Positions 36,672 through 47,255 of a DNA stretch of 64,000 nt are shown here, in pieces. A program made the translations under genes and the position numbers. Location: NCBI RefSeq assembly GCF_001468035.1, contig NZ_LNZA01000001.1:765020-829019 (forward strand), in the 5' to 3' direction. The DNA comes from Legionella tucsonensis (GTDB lineage Bacteria; Pseudomonadota; Gammaproteobacteria; Legionellales; Legionellaceae). Position 1 is the stretch's first letter. Every line of letters begins with the position of its first letter. The notes below the pieces were generated by a model that saw only the letters and a list, made by a program, of their open reading frames with translations, did no database searches and had not been told where the DNA came from.

Positions 36672-37019
36672 GAGATAACATCCTTATTATCTATAGCCTT
36701 CCCCGCCAAACCTTATACTGCGTTGCAAGCTCACTCGGTTTCAGTCATATATTATTATACATAAACTCCTTCGTCTCATTCACTTGCGCCTTGTCTAAAG
36801 CTTAGTGGGTAACGCTATATAATTCTTTGTTAATGTCTTACAATTATAGATAACATTCTTGATTGTACTCTTCTTATTATTTTTATTATTAAAAGTTCAT
36901 TAAAGAGTACAAAAATTTCAATACTGTTGCGAATTTTTTCCAAGAGATCTCAAAACAATCTTATTGCGCTAACCCAGATTACAAGCAACCGGACTTTTTA
37001 TTTTGTATGTGGAAAGGGT
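36672..37019. other. Intergenic region without a recognisable gene
   Basis: This 348-base spacer lies between nadA and the IcmL-like gene, both on the minus strand. The part 36690-36810 is less AT-rich than its surroundings and might be a decayed dispersed repeat. The remainder is AT-rich and should hold the promoter of the IcmL-like gene. Nothing specific could be assigned. Confidence 0.4.
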
Positions 37020-38363
37020 CTAAATGCGGTTTTCCGTTATATCTATCATCATTTGTAAGGATTTTTTTGCATTATCGATAACCCATTGCTGATCATACTC
37101 CGATAATCTGTGTCTGCTTCCCGTGAATTCATTGACCACATCTCCTGCTTTAACTTCATTATAAGACATGGTTTTTCCTTGCCTTAGTAAATCTACGAGT
37201 GCGACTAGATGAGGGGGATCATTTCGTGACATGGTAGCACAACCGCAGCTTATACCTTTTTCATTTTCTTTTTTAGGTGCTTCAGCCAAATTGATTACTT
37301 CTATATTTAAGCTTTTACAATGCTGTTTTAGATTTTCTACCATATGATTTTCAGTGCCAATCGCATAACGTTTGGTTTTAGCACGATCATGGACTACATA
37401 GTCCCAGATAAAAGCTGTAGAACCTGAGTGTTGTGCTATTTTAATGACTGAGTTTCGGCACTCTGGATGAACGATGGTAGTGTACCCTTGATTATTCCAG
37501 TAATCACACATTTCAGGCTGATAATGTGTATGTACGGCGCATTGACTTGCAAATAATATTAATTGGGCCTCATCAAATTGTTTTAGAGTTTTTGAATCTT
37601 GAGTTGTAAGTGAATATTGAGCTCCTGCTGTTCCACCTGGCCAATAGGCAAGATTTTTTATTCCTAACCAATAAGCTACGTTTTCTCCCATATGTTGATC
37701 GGGAATAAAAAGGATCTTTTTATTTTGTTTTAGCGCCCATTGGAATATTTTTTTCACATTAGAACTGGTACAAACAGCCCCACCTTGGGCGCCAGTTAAT
37801 GCTTTGACTCGACCTGACGTATTCATATAGCAAACTGGCAAAATATTCTCGGCACCATAACGTTCATTCAAATCAAGAAAAGCAGGCTCAACCATGAAGT
37901 CCTTGGCGAGCATCTCCATGGTGCAACCTGATTTAGGATTAGTAATATAAACCTGTTGATTTGAATTCGCTAAAATACTAATGGATTCCGCCATAAAGTG
38001 CACTGCAGATTCAATAATAATAGATTTTTCAGGATGTTCCGCTGCCATCAAGGCCAATTGGTAGGAGTCACCGATAAGTCCTCCAAATTGCTCCACTAAA
38101 CGGACAATATCGCCACCCATGTAATAATGAGCCAAAAGTAATAATCGCTCACCAAAATGGTCTTGAGCTTTTTTAAGATAAGGAGTCATCCAGGCTAAAA
38201 CTGTTGTAAGTTTGCGATCGGGTAATGCCTGGTATTCTTGGGCATAGGGAGTGAATTCTTCTTGATACCAGTCGATTGGATAGTCGCTTTGACAAATACT
38301 CATATCATTTCTGATATGCATTAAGGTGGCTTCAGGTTTATAAAGAGTGGAGTTTTTAAACAT
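37020..38363 (-). CDS. nadA: Quinolinate synthase A
   Basis: It condenses iminoaspartate with dihydroxyacetone phosphate to quinolinate using a 4Fe-4S cluster. Candidate cluster cysteines sit in NPKSGCTMEM, IVHPECRN and GISCGCATM, and the binding motifs NTSGRVKALTGAQGGAVCTS and PDQHMGENVAYW are clear. At 447 residues it is longer than E. coli NadA (about 350), with an N-terminal extension of some 60 residues. GAGG eight bases before the ATG at 38363 supports this start. nadB follows upstream on the same strand, separated by 60 bases. Confidence 0.95.
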   Translation of the reverse strand: MFKNSTLYKPEATLMHIRNDMSICQSDYPIDWYQEEFTPYAQEYQALPDRKLTTVLAWMTPYLKKAQDHFGERLLLLAHYYMGGDIVRLVEQFGGLIGDSYQLALMAAEHPEKSIIIESAVHFMAESISILANSNQQVYITNPKSGCTMEMLAKDFMVEPAFLDLNERYGAENILPVCYMNTSGRVKALTGAQGGAVCTSSNVKKIFQWALKQNKKILFIPDQHMGENVAYWLGIKNLAYWPGGTAGAQYSLTTQDSKTLKQFDEAQLILFASQCAVHTHYQPEMCDYWNNQGYTTIVHPECRNSVIKIAQHSGSTAFIWDYVVHDRAKTKRYAIGTENHMVENLKQHCKSLNIEVINLAEAPKKENEKGISCGCATMSRNDPPHLVALVDLLRQGKTMSYNEVKAGDVVNEFTGSRHRLSEYDQQWVIDNAKKSLQMMIDITENRI

Positions 38364-38423
38364 CAATTTTGCCTCAAAATCATTTAATGTATCGCTTAGG
38401 TATTATAGGGTGCAATAATCTTA

Positions 38424-40073
38424 TTATTCAGGTGAATTATCCATTAATCCAAGTTTGGCAATGCTTTCTTGCGCCTCGGCTTTCTTATTAGGGTAATCTT
38501 CACGATAATGACCACCACGTGATTCTCGTCTTGCCAAAGCCGCTCTTACAATGAGTTCGGCATTAAGAATAATGTTCCTTAACTCAATAAAATCTCGGGT
38601 GATACTGTGCTTCCAATAATATTCTTCAATTATTTTTTTACGCTTCATTATTAATTGTAGTAGATCTTCAAGTCCTGCTTCAGTTCGCACTATACCTGCG
38701 TAAGATGTCATTTCTCCTCTTAAGCCACGCCATTGAGCATTAATTTGGCTGGCGCGTCGGGCATTGACTTCACTAGGTGCACTCCAGTTAGAAATAGGTG
38801 CGGTGTATTTCCACGGAGCAGAAATATCTTTTAAAGTACATCGAGCTGCATTGGAACCCATGACTAAAGCTTCAAGCAATGAGTTACTTGCTAGACGATT
38901 GGCACCATGTAAACCGGTAAAAGCGACTTCTCCTATGGCATAGAGTCGTTTTAAGTCGGTGCGGCCATCAATGTCCGTAAGAACGCCTCCACACTGATAA
39001 TGTGCTGCTGGCACGACAGGAATCATATCTTGGCTCATATCAATGTCAATGGATAATAAAGTCGTATAAATTTGCGGGAAACGTTTTTTCAGAAACTCTT
39101 TGGATTGATGGGTAATATCTAAATAAACATATCCCATTTGACTGTGTTCAATTTCACTAAAAATGGCACGCGCAACTACATCACGTGTTGCTAACTCCAT
39201 TTGCTCAGGGGAGTAATGTTTCATAAATCGCGCCCCTGTTTCAGGGTTTCTGAGTAAAGCCCCTTCGCCACGCACAGCTTCTGAGATGAGGAAATTATTC
39301 AAAGAATGATGATGCAGCAGGGTAGGATGGAATTGGTAGAACTCCATATTGCCAATTCTTGCGCCAGCACGATAAGCCATGGCAACCCCATCTCCGGTAG
39401 CAACCATGGGATTTGTTGTATATCGATATGTCTTTCCCGCGCCTCCAGTAGCTAATACCACACAGTTCGCTAGAAAAGTATGAATTCGATTTGCAGTACA
39501 ATCTAGAATATAAGCCCCTAACACCTCTCCTTGAATATCGGTACGATGAGGATGGTAATGAGTGATTAGATTTACTGCTACATGGTGTTCAAAAAAATGA
39601 ATTTGGTGCTGCTGTTGGGCGAGTTGGTTCATTGTTAGGATAATCGATAAGCCGGTTTGATCACCACAGTTAAAAATACGTCGATGGGAATGTCCTCCTT
39701 CTTGAGCCAGATGAAAATTTCCTTTGCTATCTTGCTTAAAGTGAACATTATATTGACTCAGTTGTTTTATCATCTCAGGGCCTTGTCGAATAATAAATTC
39801 AACGGCCGGTGGATAACATAGCCCATCTCCGGCAATCAGGGTATCGGAAATATGCGATTCCAGAGAGTCTTCTGCTGATAAAACAGCAGCGATTCCACCT
39901 TGGGCATAACGGCTATTGCATTCAATAGCTTCTGCCTTGCAGATTAAAGCAATTTTTAACCGGGGTTGCAGCTGAATCAGCTGTAAGCAATATTGTAATC
40001 CTGCCAGCCCTGTACCCAAAACAAGGACATCAAACTCAAAGGTCTGTCCTTGTTGCGAGAGTGTTTCACTCAT
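38424..40073 (-). CDS. nadB: L-aspartate oxidase
   Basis: This flavoprotein oxidises L-aspartate to iminoaspartate, the substrate of NadA. The FAD-binding GTGLAGLQYCLQL is at residues 17-29. Substrate-site motifs include SRYAQGGIAAVLS, FHPTLLHH and SEAVRGEGALLRN, with HGANRLASNSLLEALV near residue 390. A helical C-terminal domain completes the 549 residues. Its start overlaps the purB stop by four bases, so purB and nadB are translationally coupled. Confidence 0.96.
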   Translation of the reverse strand: MSETLSQQGQTFEFDVLVLGTGLAGLQYCLQLIQLQPRLKIALICKAEAIECNSRYAQGGIAAVLSAEDSLESHISDTLIAGDGLCYPPAVEFIIRQGPEMIKQLSQYNVHFKQDSKGNFHLAQEGGHSHRRIFNCGDQTGLSIILTMNQLAQQQHQIHFFEHHVAVNLITHYHPHRTDIQGEVLGAYILDCTANRIHTFLANCVVLATGGAGKTYRYTTNPMVATGDGVAMAYRAGARIGNMEFYQFHPTLLHHHSLNNFLISEAVRGEGALLRNPETGARFMKHYSPEQMELATRDVVARAIFSEIEHSQMGYVYLDITHQSKEFLKKRFPQIYTTLLSIDIDMSQDMIPVVPAAHYQCGGVLTDIDGRTDLKRLYAIGEVAFTGLHGANRLASNSLLEALVMGSNAARCTLKDISAPWKYTAPISNWSAPSEVNARRASQINAQWRGLRGEMTSYAGIVRTEAGLEDLLQLIMKRKKIIEEYYWKHSITRDFIELRNIILNAELIVRAALARRESRGGHYREDYPNKKAEAQESIAKLGLMDNSPE

Positions 40074-41440
40074 AAAAAGGCCTTTACTAACTGGGTTGCA
40101 AGGCCCGTATAGTTTTCTGGTGTGAGTTTAATTAATTGCTCTTTAGCTTCCTCAGGTATTGAGAGCCCCTTGATGAATTGCTTGAGACTTTGTTCATCAA
40201 TTCCTTGTCCGCGGGTTATAGTTTTTAATTGTTCATAGGCATTAGGCACATTATAACGACGCATCATGGTTTGTACCGCTTCGGCCAATACTTCCCAGTT
40301 TGATTTTAAATCCTCTTGTAAAGGACGTTTATTGATCTGTAATTTGTCATTACCTTTGGCCAGGGACAGATAGGCAATAAGACTGTAAGAAAATGCCATA
40401 CCTACATTACGCAATACGGTAGAATCAGATAAATCTCGCTGCAGTCGTGATTGAGTAAGTTTATTTGCAAAATGAATGAAGAGGGCATTCGCCATTCCTA
40501 AATTCCCCTCGGCATTTTCAAAATCAATGGGATTCACCTTATGGGGCATAGTGGATGAACCAACTTCTTCTGCTACAGTTTTTTGTTTAAAGTAACCAAG
40601 AGAAATATAGCTCCAAATATCTTGAGTGTAATCGAGCAGGATATTGTTAATACGTACCATAATTTGTGATACTTCTGCTAATCCATCATGTGGCTCGATT
40701 TGTGTGGTATAGGCATTAAAAGATAAACCGAGGGATGTAACAAAATTAGCGCAGTGCTTGCGCCAGTCAACTTTGGGATAAGCCACAGTATGAGCGTTAT
40801 AATTACCAACGGCACCATTGAATTTACCAGGAATCAGGACTTCACATAATTGCTGCTGTGGTCTTTTGAGGCGGGCAACAAAATTGACTAACTCTTTCCC
40901 CATGGTTGTAGGTGTTGCTGGTTGACCATGTGTTCTGGATAACATAGGTACATCGCCATGCTGTTTTCCAAGCAGAGTAATGCCCCCCATAATTTCAGCA
41001 AGTGTGGGTTGAATAACCTGAGCAATTGCCTGTTTGACCATTAATGCATAAGCTAAATTGTTGATATCTTCTGAGGTACAAGCGAAATGAATAAAAGCAG
41101 TAATTGCTTTCAAACTGGCATTCTGCTGGAATTTATCTTTTAGATAATATTCTATTGCTTTAACATCGTGATTTGTTTGTTTCTCAAATTCTTTAATTTT
41201 GATGGCCTCTTCTTCATCAAAATTGGCAATAAGATCATCAAGAAAATCCTTAGCCTTCTGATCTAATTGAGGGACCTCAGAAATTGCATTATTGGCTGCT
41301 AAAGATTCAAGCCAGCGAATTTCTACAGTCAGGCGATAGTAAATTAAGGCGAACTCACTAAAATAAGGACTTAAAGCCCTTGTTTTATTAACATAACGCC
41401 CGTCGATAGGGGAGATCGCATTTAAAGCAGTAAGAGTCAT
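40070..41440 (-). CDS. purB: Adenylosuccinate lyase
   Basis: It cleaves SAICAR and adenylosuccinate in purine synthesis. The 456-residue sequence has the family opening LTALNAISPIDGRYVNKT, HDVKAIEYYLKDK, the catalytic SRTHGQPATPTTMGKE, and the signature SSTMPHKVNPIDFENAEGN. All are canonical. The purB-nadB pairing links purine and NAD synthesis in one transcript. Confidence 0.97.
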   Translation of the reverse strand: MTLTALNAISPIDGRYVNKTRALSPYFSEFALIYYRLTVEIRWLESLAANNAISEVPQLDQKAKDFLDDLIANFDEEEAIKIKEFEKQTNHDVKAIEYYLKDKFQQNASLKAITAFIHFACTSEDINNLAYALMVKQAIAQVIQPTLAEIMGGITLLGKQHGDVPMLSRTHGQPATPTTMGKELVNFVARLKRPQQQLCEVLIPGKFNGAVGNYNAHTVAYPKVDWRKHCANFVTSLGLSFNAYTTQIEPHDGLAEVSQIMVRINNILLDYTQDIWSYISLGYFKQKTVAEEVGSSTMPHKVNPIDFENAEGNLGMANALFIHFANKLTQSRLQRDLSDSTVLRNVGMAFSYSLIAYLSLAKGNDKLQINKRPLQEDLKSNWEVLAEAVQTMMRRYNVPNAYEQLKTITRGQGIDEQSLKQFIKGLSIPEEAKEQLIKLTPENYTGLATQLVKAFL

Positions 41441-41587
41441 AAGTAGCTAGCCTTAATAATAAAGCACATATAATATTAGATGCGCGTCCAGATGTGAATA
41501 AAGTGAGGAATTTTATCAGAAAACTGATATTTTTTTAATATGATTGTGTATAATGATTTCATTTTTGAAAATGAGTCATAGGATTTT

Positions 41588-43225
41588 ATGAAAACCATCA
41601 TTGAATCATATCAAGCAGGTCTGTTCCACAAGAAATATTGGCTACAAAATGTTATCTCAGGAATTATCGTGGGTGTTGTTGCCTTGCCCTTGGCAATGGC
41701 TTTTGCCATTGCGTCAGGTGTACGACCAGAACAAGGTATTTATACAGCGATTATTGCAGGCTTGATTGTTTCAGTTATGGGAGGCAGTCGGTTACAAATT
41801 GCAGGTCCTACTGGTGCTTTTATTGTAGTGCTTTCAGGGATTACAGCTAAATATGGAGTTTCTGGGTTACAAATTTCAACGCTACTTGCGGGGGGCATGC
41901 TCTTATTTTTTGGTCTTGCCCGTTTAGGAGGCATTATTAAATTTATACCTGCCCCGGTGATTATTGGTTTTACTGCAGGAATTGGGGTGGTAATTTGGGT
42001 AGGGCAATGGCACTACTTTTTTGGTCTCCCCTCTGGCGGAAGCGGGCATTTTCATGAAAAATTATGGCATTTACTACAATCTTTTCCACAGCTCAATATA
42101 CCTACAACCCTTTTAGGCTTTTTTTCACTGTTTTTAGTTATTTTTTCAAATAGAGCTCCGGGATTAAAGCGTATTCCAGGGCCGCTTGTGGCTTTATTGG
42201 TTGTAACAGGATTGCAGTCAATCTATCATTTTTCCGGGATCGCGACTATAGGTTCCTTGTTTGGTGGAATACCTCAAGGCTTACCGGAGTTTAAATTGCC
42301 CGATCTCACAATAGATAGAGTGATTGAATTGATAGGACCAGCTTTTACGATTGCGATGCTCGGTGCTATAGAATCACTTTTATCTGCAGTTGTTGCTGAT
42401 GGAATGGCAGGAACGAAACATAATTCCAATCAGGAACTGATTGGTCAAGGAATAGCTAACATTTTTACGCCATTATTTGGAGGGTTTGCAGCAACAGGAG
42501 CCATCGCACGTACGGCGACAAATATTCGTAATGGTGCTAATAGTCCGTTAGCAGGTGTAATTCATGTGCTGACTTTAGTTTTAATTATTCTTTTCTTAGC
42601 GCCTTTGGCAGTGAATATACCACTTACAGTGCTTGCTGCAATTTTGTTTGTTGTCGCTTGGAATATGAGTGAAGTAAAACATTTCATTAAATTAATACAA
42701 CGTGCCCCAAAAGCTGATGTTGTGATTTTATTAGTAACTTTTTTCCTTACTGTGTTTGTTGACTTGGTGGTCGCAGTAAATATAGGTGTAATTATTGCTG
42801 TACTGAATTTTATACGAGGTATGTCTTCCAGTGTTGAAGCGCAGCAAATGACTCAAGAAGAATTGACATATGAATTGGCACGACAAAATATAGAAACCTT
42901 ACCTGAGGGAGTATTAGTCTATGCTGTAGACGGACCTTTTTTCTTTGGCGCAGCAGAGACTTTTCAACATGCTTTAGCAGTAACCCATACCGATCCTCAA
43001 ACATTAATCATTAGAATGCGTTGGGTACCATTTATGGATGTTACTGGCTTGCAAACTTTGGAAGAAATTATTGAGAATTTACAGGAACGTAAGGTGAGAG
43101 TGATTTTAAGTGGAGCCAACATACGATTAGAAAAAAAACTGCGTAAGAGCGGAATTGTTAAACTTTTAGGAGAGAAGAATTTCCATAAGGAGTTTTCCCA
43201 AGCCTTAGTTGCATGCAATGCATAA
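41588..43225 (+). CDS. SulP-family anion transporter with STAS domain
   Basis: The 545-residue inner-membrane protein has 12-14 helices (about 15-410) and a C-terminal STAS domain (about 430-545, VLVYAVDGPFFFGAAETF). SulP motifs are VALPLAMAFAIASGVRPEQGIYTAIIAG, GPTGAFIVV and GAIARTATNIRNGANSPLAG. Substrates in the family include sulfate, bicarbonate and dicarboxylates; nothing here decides which. It is transcribed alone. Confidence 0.9.
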   Translation: MKTIIESYQAGLFHKKYWLQNVISGIIVGVVALPLAMAFAIASGVRPEQGIYTAIIAGLIVSVMGGSRLQIAGPTGAFIVVLSGITAKYGVSGLQISTLLAGGMLLFFGLARLGGIIKFIPAPVIIGFTAGIGVVIWVGQWHYFFGLPSGGSGHFHEKLWHLLQSFPQLNIPTTLLGFFSLFLVIFSNRAPGLKRIPGPLVALLVVTGLQSIYHFSGIATIGSLFGGIPQGLPEFKLPDLTIDRVIELIGPAFTIAMLGAIESLLSAVVADGMAGTKHNSNQELIGQGIANIFTPLFGGFAATGAIARTATNIRNGANSPLAGVIHVLTLVLIILFLAPLAVNIPLTVLAAILFVVAWNMSEVKHFIKLIQRAPKADVVILLVTFFLTVFVDLVVAVNIGVIIAVLNFIRGMSSSVEAQQMTQEELTYELARQNIETLPEGVLVYAVDGPFFFGAAETFQHALAVTHTDPQTLIIRMRWVPFMDVTGLQTLEEIIENLQERKVRVILSGANIRLEKKLRKSGIVKLLGEKNFHKEFSQALVACNA

Positions 43226-43374
43226 TCTGACTGCTAAATTGGGTGTCAGCCTTATAGATTAAATGAGTTGATTGATGGGATAAAAACAAATGTTGGCTGA
43301 CAAATAAAGTTTCTAATTCCCATAGCCCCACATTTTCAGTAAAATGACTATCATTTTATGGACTTGGGGTAGTT

Positions 43375-45753
43375 ATGACGGTCAAAACACATATTATCGA
43401 TTTAGCACATCTTGGCATGCATGATCTGGAACAGGTTGGCGGAAAAAATGCTTCTCTTGGAGAGATGATCGGTCATTTATCCTCAGCAGGAGTGTCTGTT
43501 CCTGGCGGATTTGCAACGACAGCGGATTCATTCAGAGAGTTTTTGTCTCAAAATGATTTAGATAAGAAAATCTATGAAAAGTTAGCTGCCTTAGATTCAG
43601 ATAATGTGCAGCAATTGACTGTGGTTGGGAAAGAAATCAGAGAAATGATCGTCAACACGCCATTTACTCCTGAATTTGAACATGCAGTGCGAGCTGCATA
43701 TGAACAGATGTCCCGCTCTATAGGCCATGATAATTTTAGTGTAGCAGTTCGTTCCTCAGCAACAGCAGAGGATTTGCCGGATGCATCATTTGCAGGTCAA
43801 CAAGAAACTTTTTTAAATGTAAAAGGAATTGATGAAGTTTTGCTCTCCATCAAACATGTTTTTGCCTCATTGTTCAATGACAGAGCAATCACTTATCGTA
43901 CCCATCATCAGTTTGCCCACCATGAAGTAGCCTTATCTGCAGGTATCCAACAGATGGTTCGTAGTGATTTGGCCGTGAGCGGTGTGATGTTTACCATGGA
44001 TACTGAGTCGGGGTTTGACCAAGTAGTATTCATCACTTCATCTTATGGTTTGGGCGAGATGATTGTGCAGGGAGCAGTCAATCCAGATGAGTATTATGTG
44101 CATAAGCCTGGAATTCAAGCAGGTAGACCTGCAGTTATTCGCAGAAATCTAGGAAGTAAAGCTTTGAAAATGGTTTATTGCGATGATCCTAGCAAGCAGC
44201 AACGAGTCAAAACTGTTGAGGTTGATGCAAAAGATCGGTTGCTCTTTTCTTTAACTCCGAGTGAAGTGGAAAGCTTGGCTCGTCAAGCAATAATTATCGA
44301 AAAGCACTATGGTCGACCAATGGATATAGAATGGGCAAAAGATGGTCTAAACGGTCAATTATATATTTTACAAGCTCGTCCTGAAACAGTAAAAAGCCGT
44401 GACAATAAGCAAATATTGGAACGCTATACCTTGCAACAAAAAAGTCAGATATTGGCCGAAGGACGCAGTATAGGGCAACGTATAGGGCAAGGTAAGGCAA
44501 GGATTATTAAAGATGTAAGTGAAATGGATCGTGTCCAGCCTGGTGATGTATTGATCTCAGATATGACTGATCCTGATTGGGAACCTGTAATGAAACGTGC
44601 TTCAGCTATTGTTACTAATCGTGGCGGCAGAACATGTCATGCGGCTATTATTGCTCGTGAATTAGGTATTCCCGCTGTAGTAGGATGTGGTGATGCCACA
44701 AAAACCATACGTGATGGTGATGAGGTAACCGTTAGTTGCGCTGAAGGGGATAACGGCTATGTTTACGCAGGCTTGCTGCCTTACGAGCAAGTACATCTTG
44801 ATGTAGAAACCATGCCTGAGTTGCCGATGAAAGTTATGTTAAATGTGGGTAATCCGGAACGCGCCTTTACATTTCAATCCATCCCCAACTCAGGAGTGGG
44901 TTTGGCTCGCCTTGAATTTTTAATTTCCAATACAATTGGTATTCATCCGCGCGCATTGCTTGATTTTGATCGCTTAAAAGATAAGGAATTAAAACAATTT
45001 ATTACTGAAAAAACAGCGGCCTATACTTCTCCTGTTGAGTATTATATTGAGCGATTAAAAGAAGGAATTGCAACAATAGCTGCCGCATTTTACCCTAAAC
45101 CCGTAATTGTACGATTGTCCGATTTTAAATCAAATGAATATGCAAATCTTATTGGCGGTAATTTGTATGAGCCACATGAAGAAAACCCAATGTTGGGTTT
45201 TAGGGGAGCGTCACGTTATGTTTCTGAGTCATTTGCAGAGTGCTTTGCTTTGGAGTGTAAAGCAGTGCGACGAGTTCGTGAAGAAATGGGTCTGACGAAT
45301 GTAGAAATAATGATCCCCTTCGTTAGAACGCTTACTGAAGCAAGTAATGTAATTCAGGTTTTAAAGCAACAGGGACTTGAGCGAGGTAAACATGGGTTGC
45401 GTGTGATTATGATGTGTGAATTACCTTCTAATGCATTGTTAGCCAAAGAATTTCTAGAGTATTTTGATGGTTTTTCTATTGGTTCTAATGACTTAACTCA
45501 ATTGACATTAGGTTTAGATAGAGATTCTGGTTTGATAGCAGATCAATTTGATGAACGCGATGATGCAGTGAAAATTTTATTGCATATGGCAATTTCTGCT
45601 TGTAAAAAAGCCAATAAATATATAGGTATCTGCGGTCAAGGGCCTTCGGATCATCAAGACTTTGCCCAATGGTTAATGAAAGAGGGGATAGAAAGCGTTT
45701 CACTTAATCCGGACTCTGTTTTGGAAACGTGTTTATTTTTGGCAAAACAATAG
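43375..45753 (+). CDS. ppsA: Phosphoenolpyruvate synthase
   Basis: It converts pyruvate and ATP to phosphoenolpyruvate, AMP and phosphate, allowing gluconeogenesis from amino acids. The three parts are present: the ATP-grasp domain (1-340, [21 protein letters not shown]), the phosphohistidine domain with [20 protein letters not shown] (about 418-437), and the PEP/pyruvate barrel with [31 protein letters not shown] and GICGQGPSD. Length 792 is normal. Confidence 0.97.
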   Translation: MTVKTHIIDLAHLGMHDLEQVGGKNASLGEMIGHLSSAGVSVPGGFATTADSFREFLSQNDLDKKIYEKLAALDSDNVQQLTVVGKEIREMIVNTPFTPEFEHAVRAAYEQMSRSIGHDNFSVAVRSSATAEDLPDASFAGQQETFLNVKGIDEVLLSIKHVFASLFNDRAITYRTHHQFAHHEVALSAGIQQMVRSDLAVSGVMFTMDTESGFDQVVFITSSYGLGEMIVQGAVNPDEYYVHKPGIQAGRPAVIRRNLGSKALKMVYCDDPSKQQRVKTVEVDAKDRLLFSLTPSEVESLARQAIIIEKHYGRPMDIEWAKDGLNGQLYILQARPETVKSRDNKQILERYTLQQKSQILAEGRSIGQRIGQGKARIIKDVSEMDRVQPGDVLISDMTDPDWEPVMKRASAIVTNRGGRTCHAAIIARELGIPAVVGCGDATKTIRDGDEVTVSCAEGDNGYVYAGLLPYEQVHLDVETMPELPMKVMLNVGNPERAFTFQSIPNSGVGLARLEFLISNTIGIHPRALLDFDRLKDKELKQFITEKTAAYTSPVEYYIERLKEGIATIAAAFYPKPVIVRLSDFKSNEYANLIGGNLYEPHEENPMLGFRGASRYVSESFAECFALECKAVRRVREEMGLTNVEIMIPFVRTLTEASNVIQVLKQQGLERGKHGLRVIMMCELPSNALLAKEFLEYFDGFSIGSNDLTQLTLGLDRDSGLIADQFDERDDAVKILLHMAISACKKANKYIGICGQGPSDHQDFAQWLMKEGIESVSLNPDSVLETCLFLAKQ

Positions 45754-45821
45754 GGTCTGTTTACGGTTTTGCTCAAGAACCAAATGCTAAGTAGGTATTT
45801 TTGCGAGGATATAAAAGAGTA

Positions 45822-47252
45822 ATGCAGCGTTTAAAATGGTGGCTTTTTATTGCGGGAATCTGTCCTGCGCTAGCTTTTGCATCAACGCAACCGGATCATA
45901 CTGATCCGGTTGCGTTTGTATTACTTGGCGTGACTACTATTTTTTTCTTTGCAATTATTGGTCGTTATACAGCAAGACGCATACATCAACCCAGCGTTCT
46001 TGGGGAATTGGTAATAGGGATTCTTATTGGCAATTTATTCTATTATTACGGATTCCCCTTGGCTATTTTGTTACGGGAAGGCTCTTCGATTTTTGATGCA
46101 GTGAGGCAAATACTTGAAGGAGTACCTTTAAATCAAGCGGTTACTTCTGTTATTCCTAATGCAAATTATGCACAGCAAGTTATTGGTGCTTTAAGCGGTC
46201 CTCACGGTGCCGATTTTCTAAAAATCACTTATATCGTTGATACTTTCTCGCGGTATGGGGTTATTTTTCTTCTCTTTATGGTCGGGTTGGAAAGTTCAGT
46301 AGAGGAAATGAAACATACAGGTCGCGACTCATTTTTTGTCGCTTTGATCGGTGTGGTTGCGCCCATGTTGCTAGGGTATGGTGTAGCGTATGTATTGATT
46401 CCTAATGGATCTTATCAAGCTGATTTATTTATTGCAGCGACCTTGAGCGCAACCAGCATAGGAATTACTGCCCGAGTGCTTTCCGAAATGAAAAAATTAC
46501 GCACTAAAGAAGCAAGAACTATTTTGGGTGCAGCGATGTTAGATGATGTTTTGGGCTTGATCATATTAGCCGTAGTCAGTTCACTGGTGATTAGCGGTGC
46601 AGTAGATATAATGGTTGTGCTGCGTATTATTGTGAGTGCAATATTATTTTTTGCCGGTACTTTATTTTTAGGCCCAATCGTTTTACGTAAAGCAATTCAC
46701 TTTTTTCGTTTTCTAGAGCCTTGGGAAGCAAAATTGTTTATTTCTTTTCTATTCATCATGACTCTTTCTTGGTTAGCTTCAGTGCTTCAACTTGCAACAA
46801 TTATTGGTGCATTTACTGCAGGGATAATTCTTCATGATGATTATTTTGATGGTTTACCTCTGAGTCAACACGAAAATCGCAGTATTTATCATTTATTATC
46901 GCCATTAGAATCAATCTTGGCACCTATGTTTTTTGTTGTGATTGGTATTCAAGTTAAATTAGAAAGCTTTTATCATTGGAATGTAATCCTTTTAGCGAGT
47001 GGTTTAATCATCGCAGCAGTGATTGGCAAATTGCTCAGTGGTTATGGGGCACGTACTTCAAATGATCGATTGCTGATTGGTATCGGGATGTTACCACGTG
47101 GTGAAGTGGGATTGGTTTTCGCTTCTATTGGTCGAACTCTGGGGGTTATGTCAGATGATTTATTTGCTGCAATAGTTTTAATGGTTATGGTTACCACTTT
47201 TATTGCGCCTCTTTTATTAAAAGCACGCTATGCGAGGAAGGATAGGAAATAA
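45822..47252 (+). CDS. CPA2-type cation/proton antiporter (KefB/NapA-like)
   Basis: The 476-residue inner-membrane protein has 12-13 helices. It shows the transport-core motif VLGELVIGILIGN near residue 60, FLLFMVGLE, SATSIGITARVLSEMK, and GAAMLDDVLGLIILA with the paired Asp residues of electrogenic antiporters; a late MLPRGEVGLVFASIG completes the family pattern. There is no RCK/TrkA-N domain, so it is not a full KefB/C. A TTG seven codons earlier is an alternative start. Three bases separate it from nadC. Confidence 0.87.
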   Translation: MQRLKWWLFIAGICPALAFASTQPDHTDPVAFVLLGVTTIFFFAIIGRYTARRIHQPSVLGELVIGILIGNLFYYYGFPLAILLREGSSIFDAVRQILEGVPLNQAVTSVIPNANYAQQVIGALSGPHGADFLKITYIVDTFSRYGVIFLLFMVGLESSVEEMKHTGRDSFFVALIGVVAPMLLGYGVAYVLIPNGSYQADLFIAATLSATSIGITARVLSEMKKLRTKEARTILGAAMLDDVLGLIILAVVSSLVISGAVDIMVVLRIIVSAILFFAGTLFLGPIVLRKAIHFFRFLEPWEAKLFISFLFIMTLSWLASVLQLATIIGAFTAGIILHDDYFDGLPLSQHENRSIYHLLSPLESILAPMFFVVIGIQVKLESFYHWNVILLASGLIIAAVIGKLLSGYGARTSNDRLLIGIGMLPRGEVGLVFASIGRTLGVMSDDLFAAIVLMVMVTTFIAPLLLKARYARKDRK

Positions 47253-47255
47253 CAT

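Noticed and set aside
43226-43374. Possible hairpin or regulatory leader before ppsA (GGTGTCAGCC and TTGGCTGACA)
   Set aside because: The pairing arms are about 50 bases apart with a weak stem, and no known regulatory RNA pattern fits.
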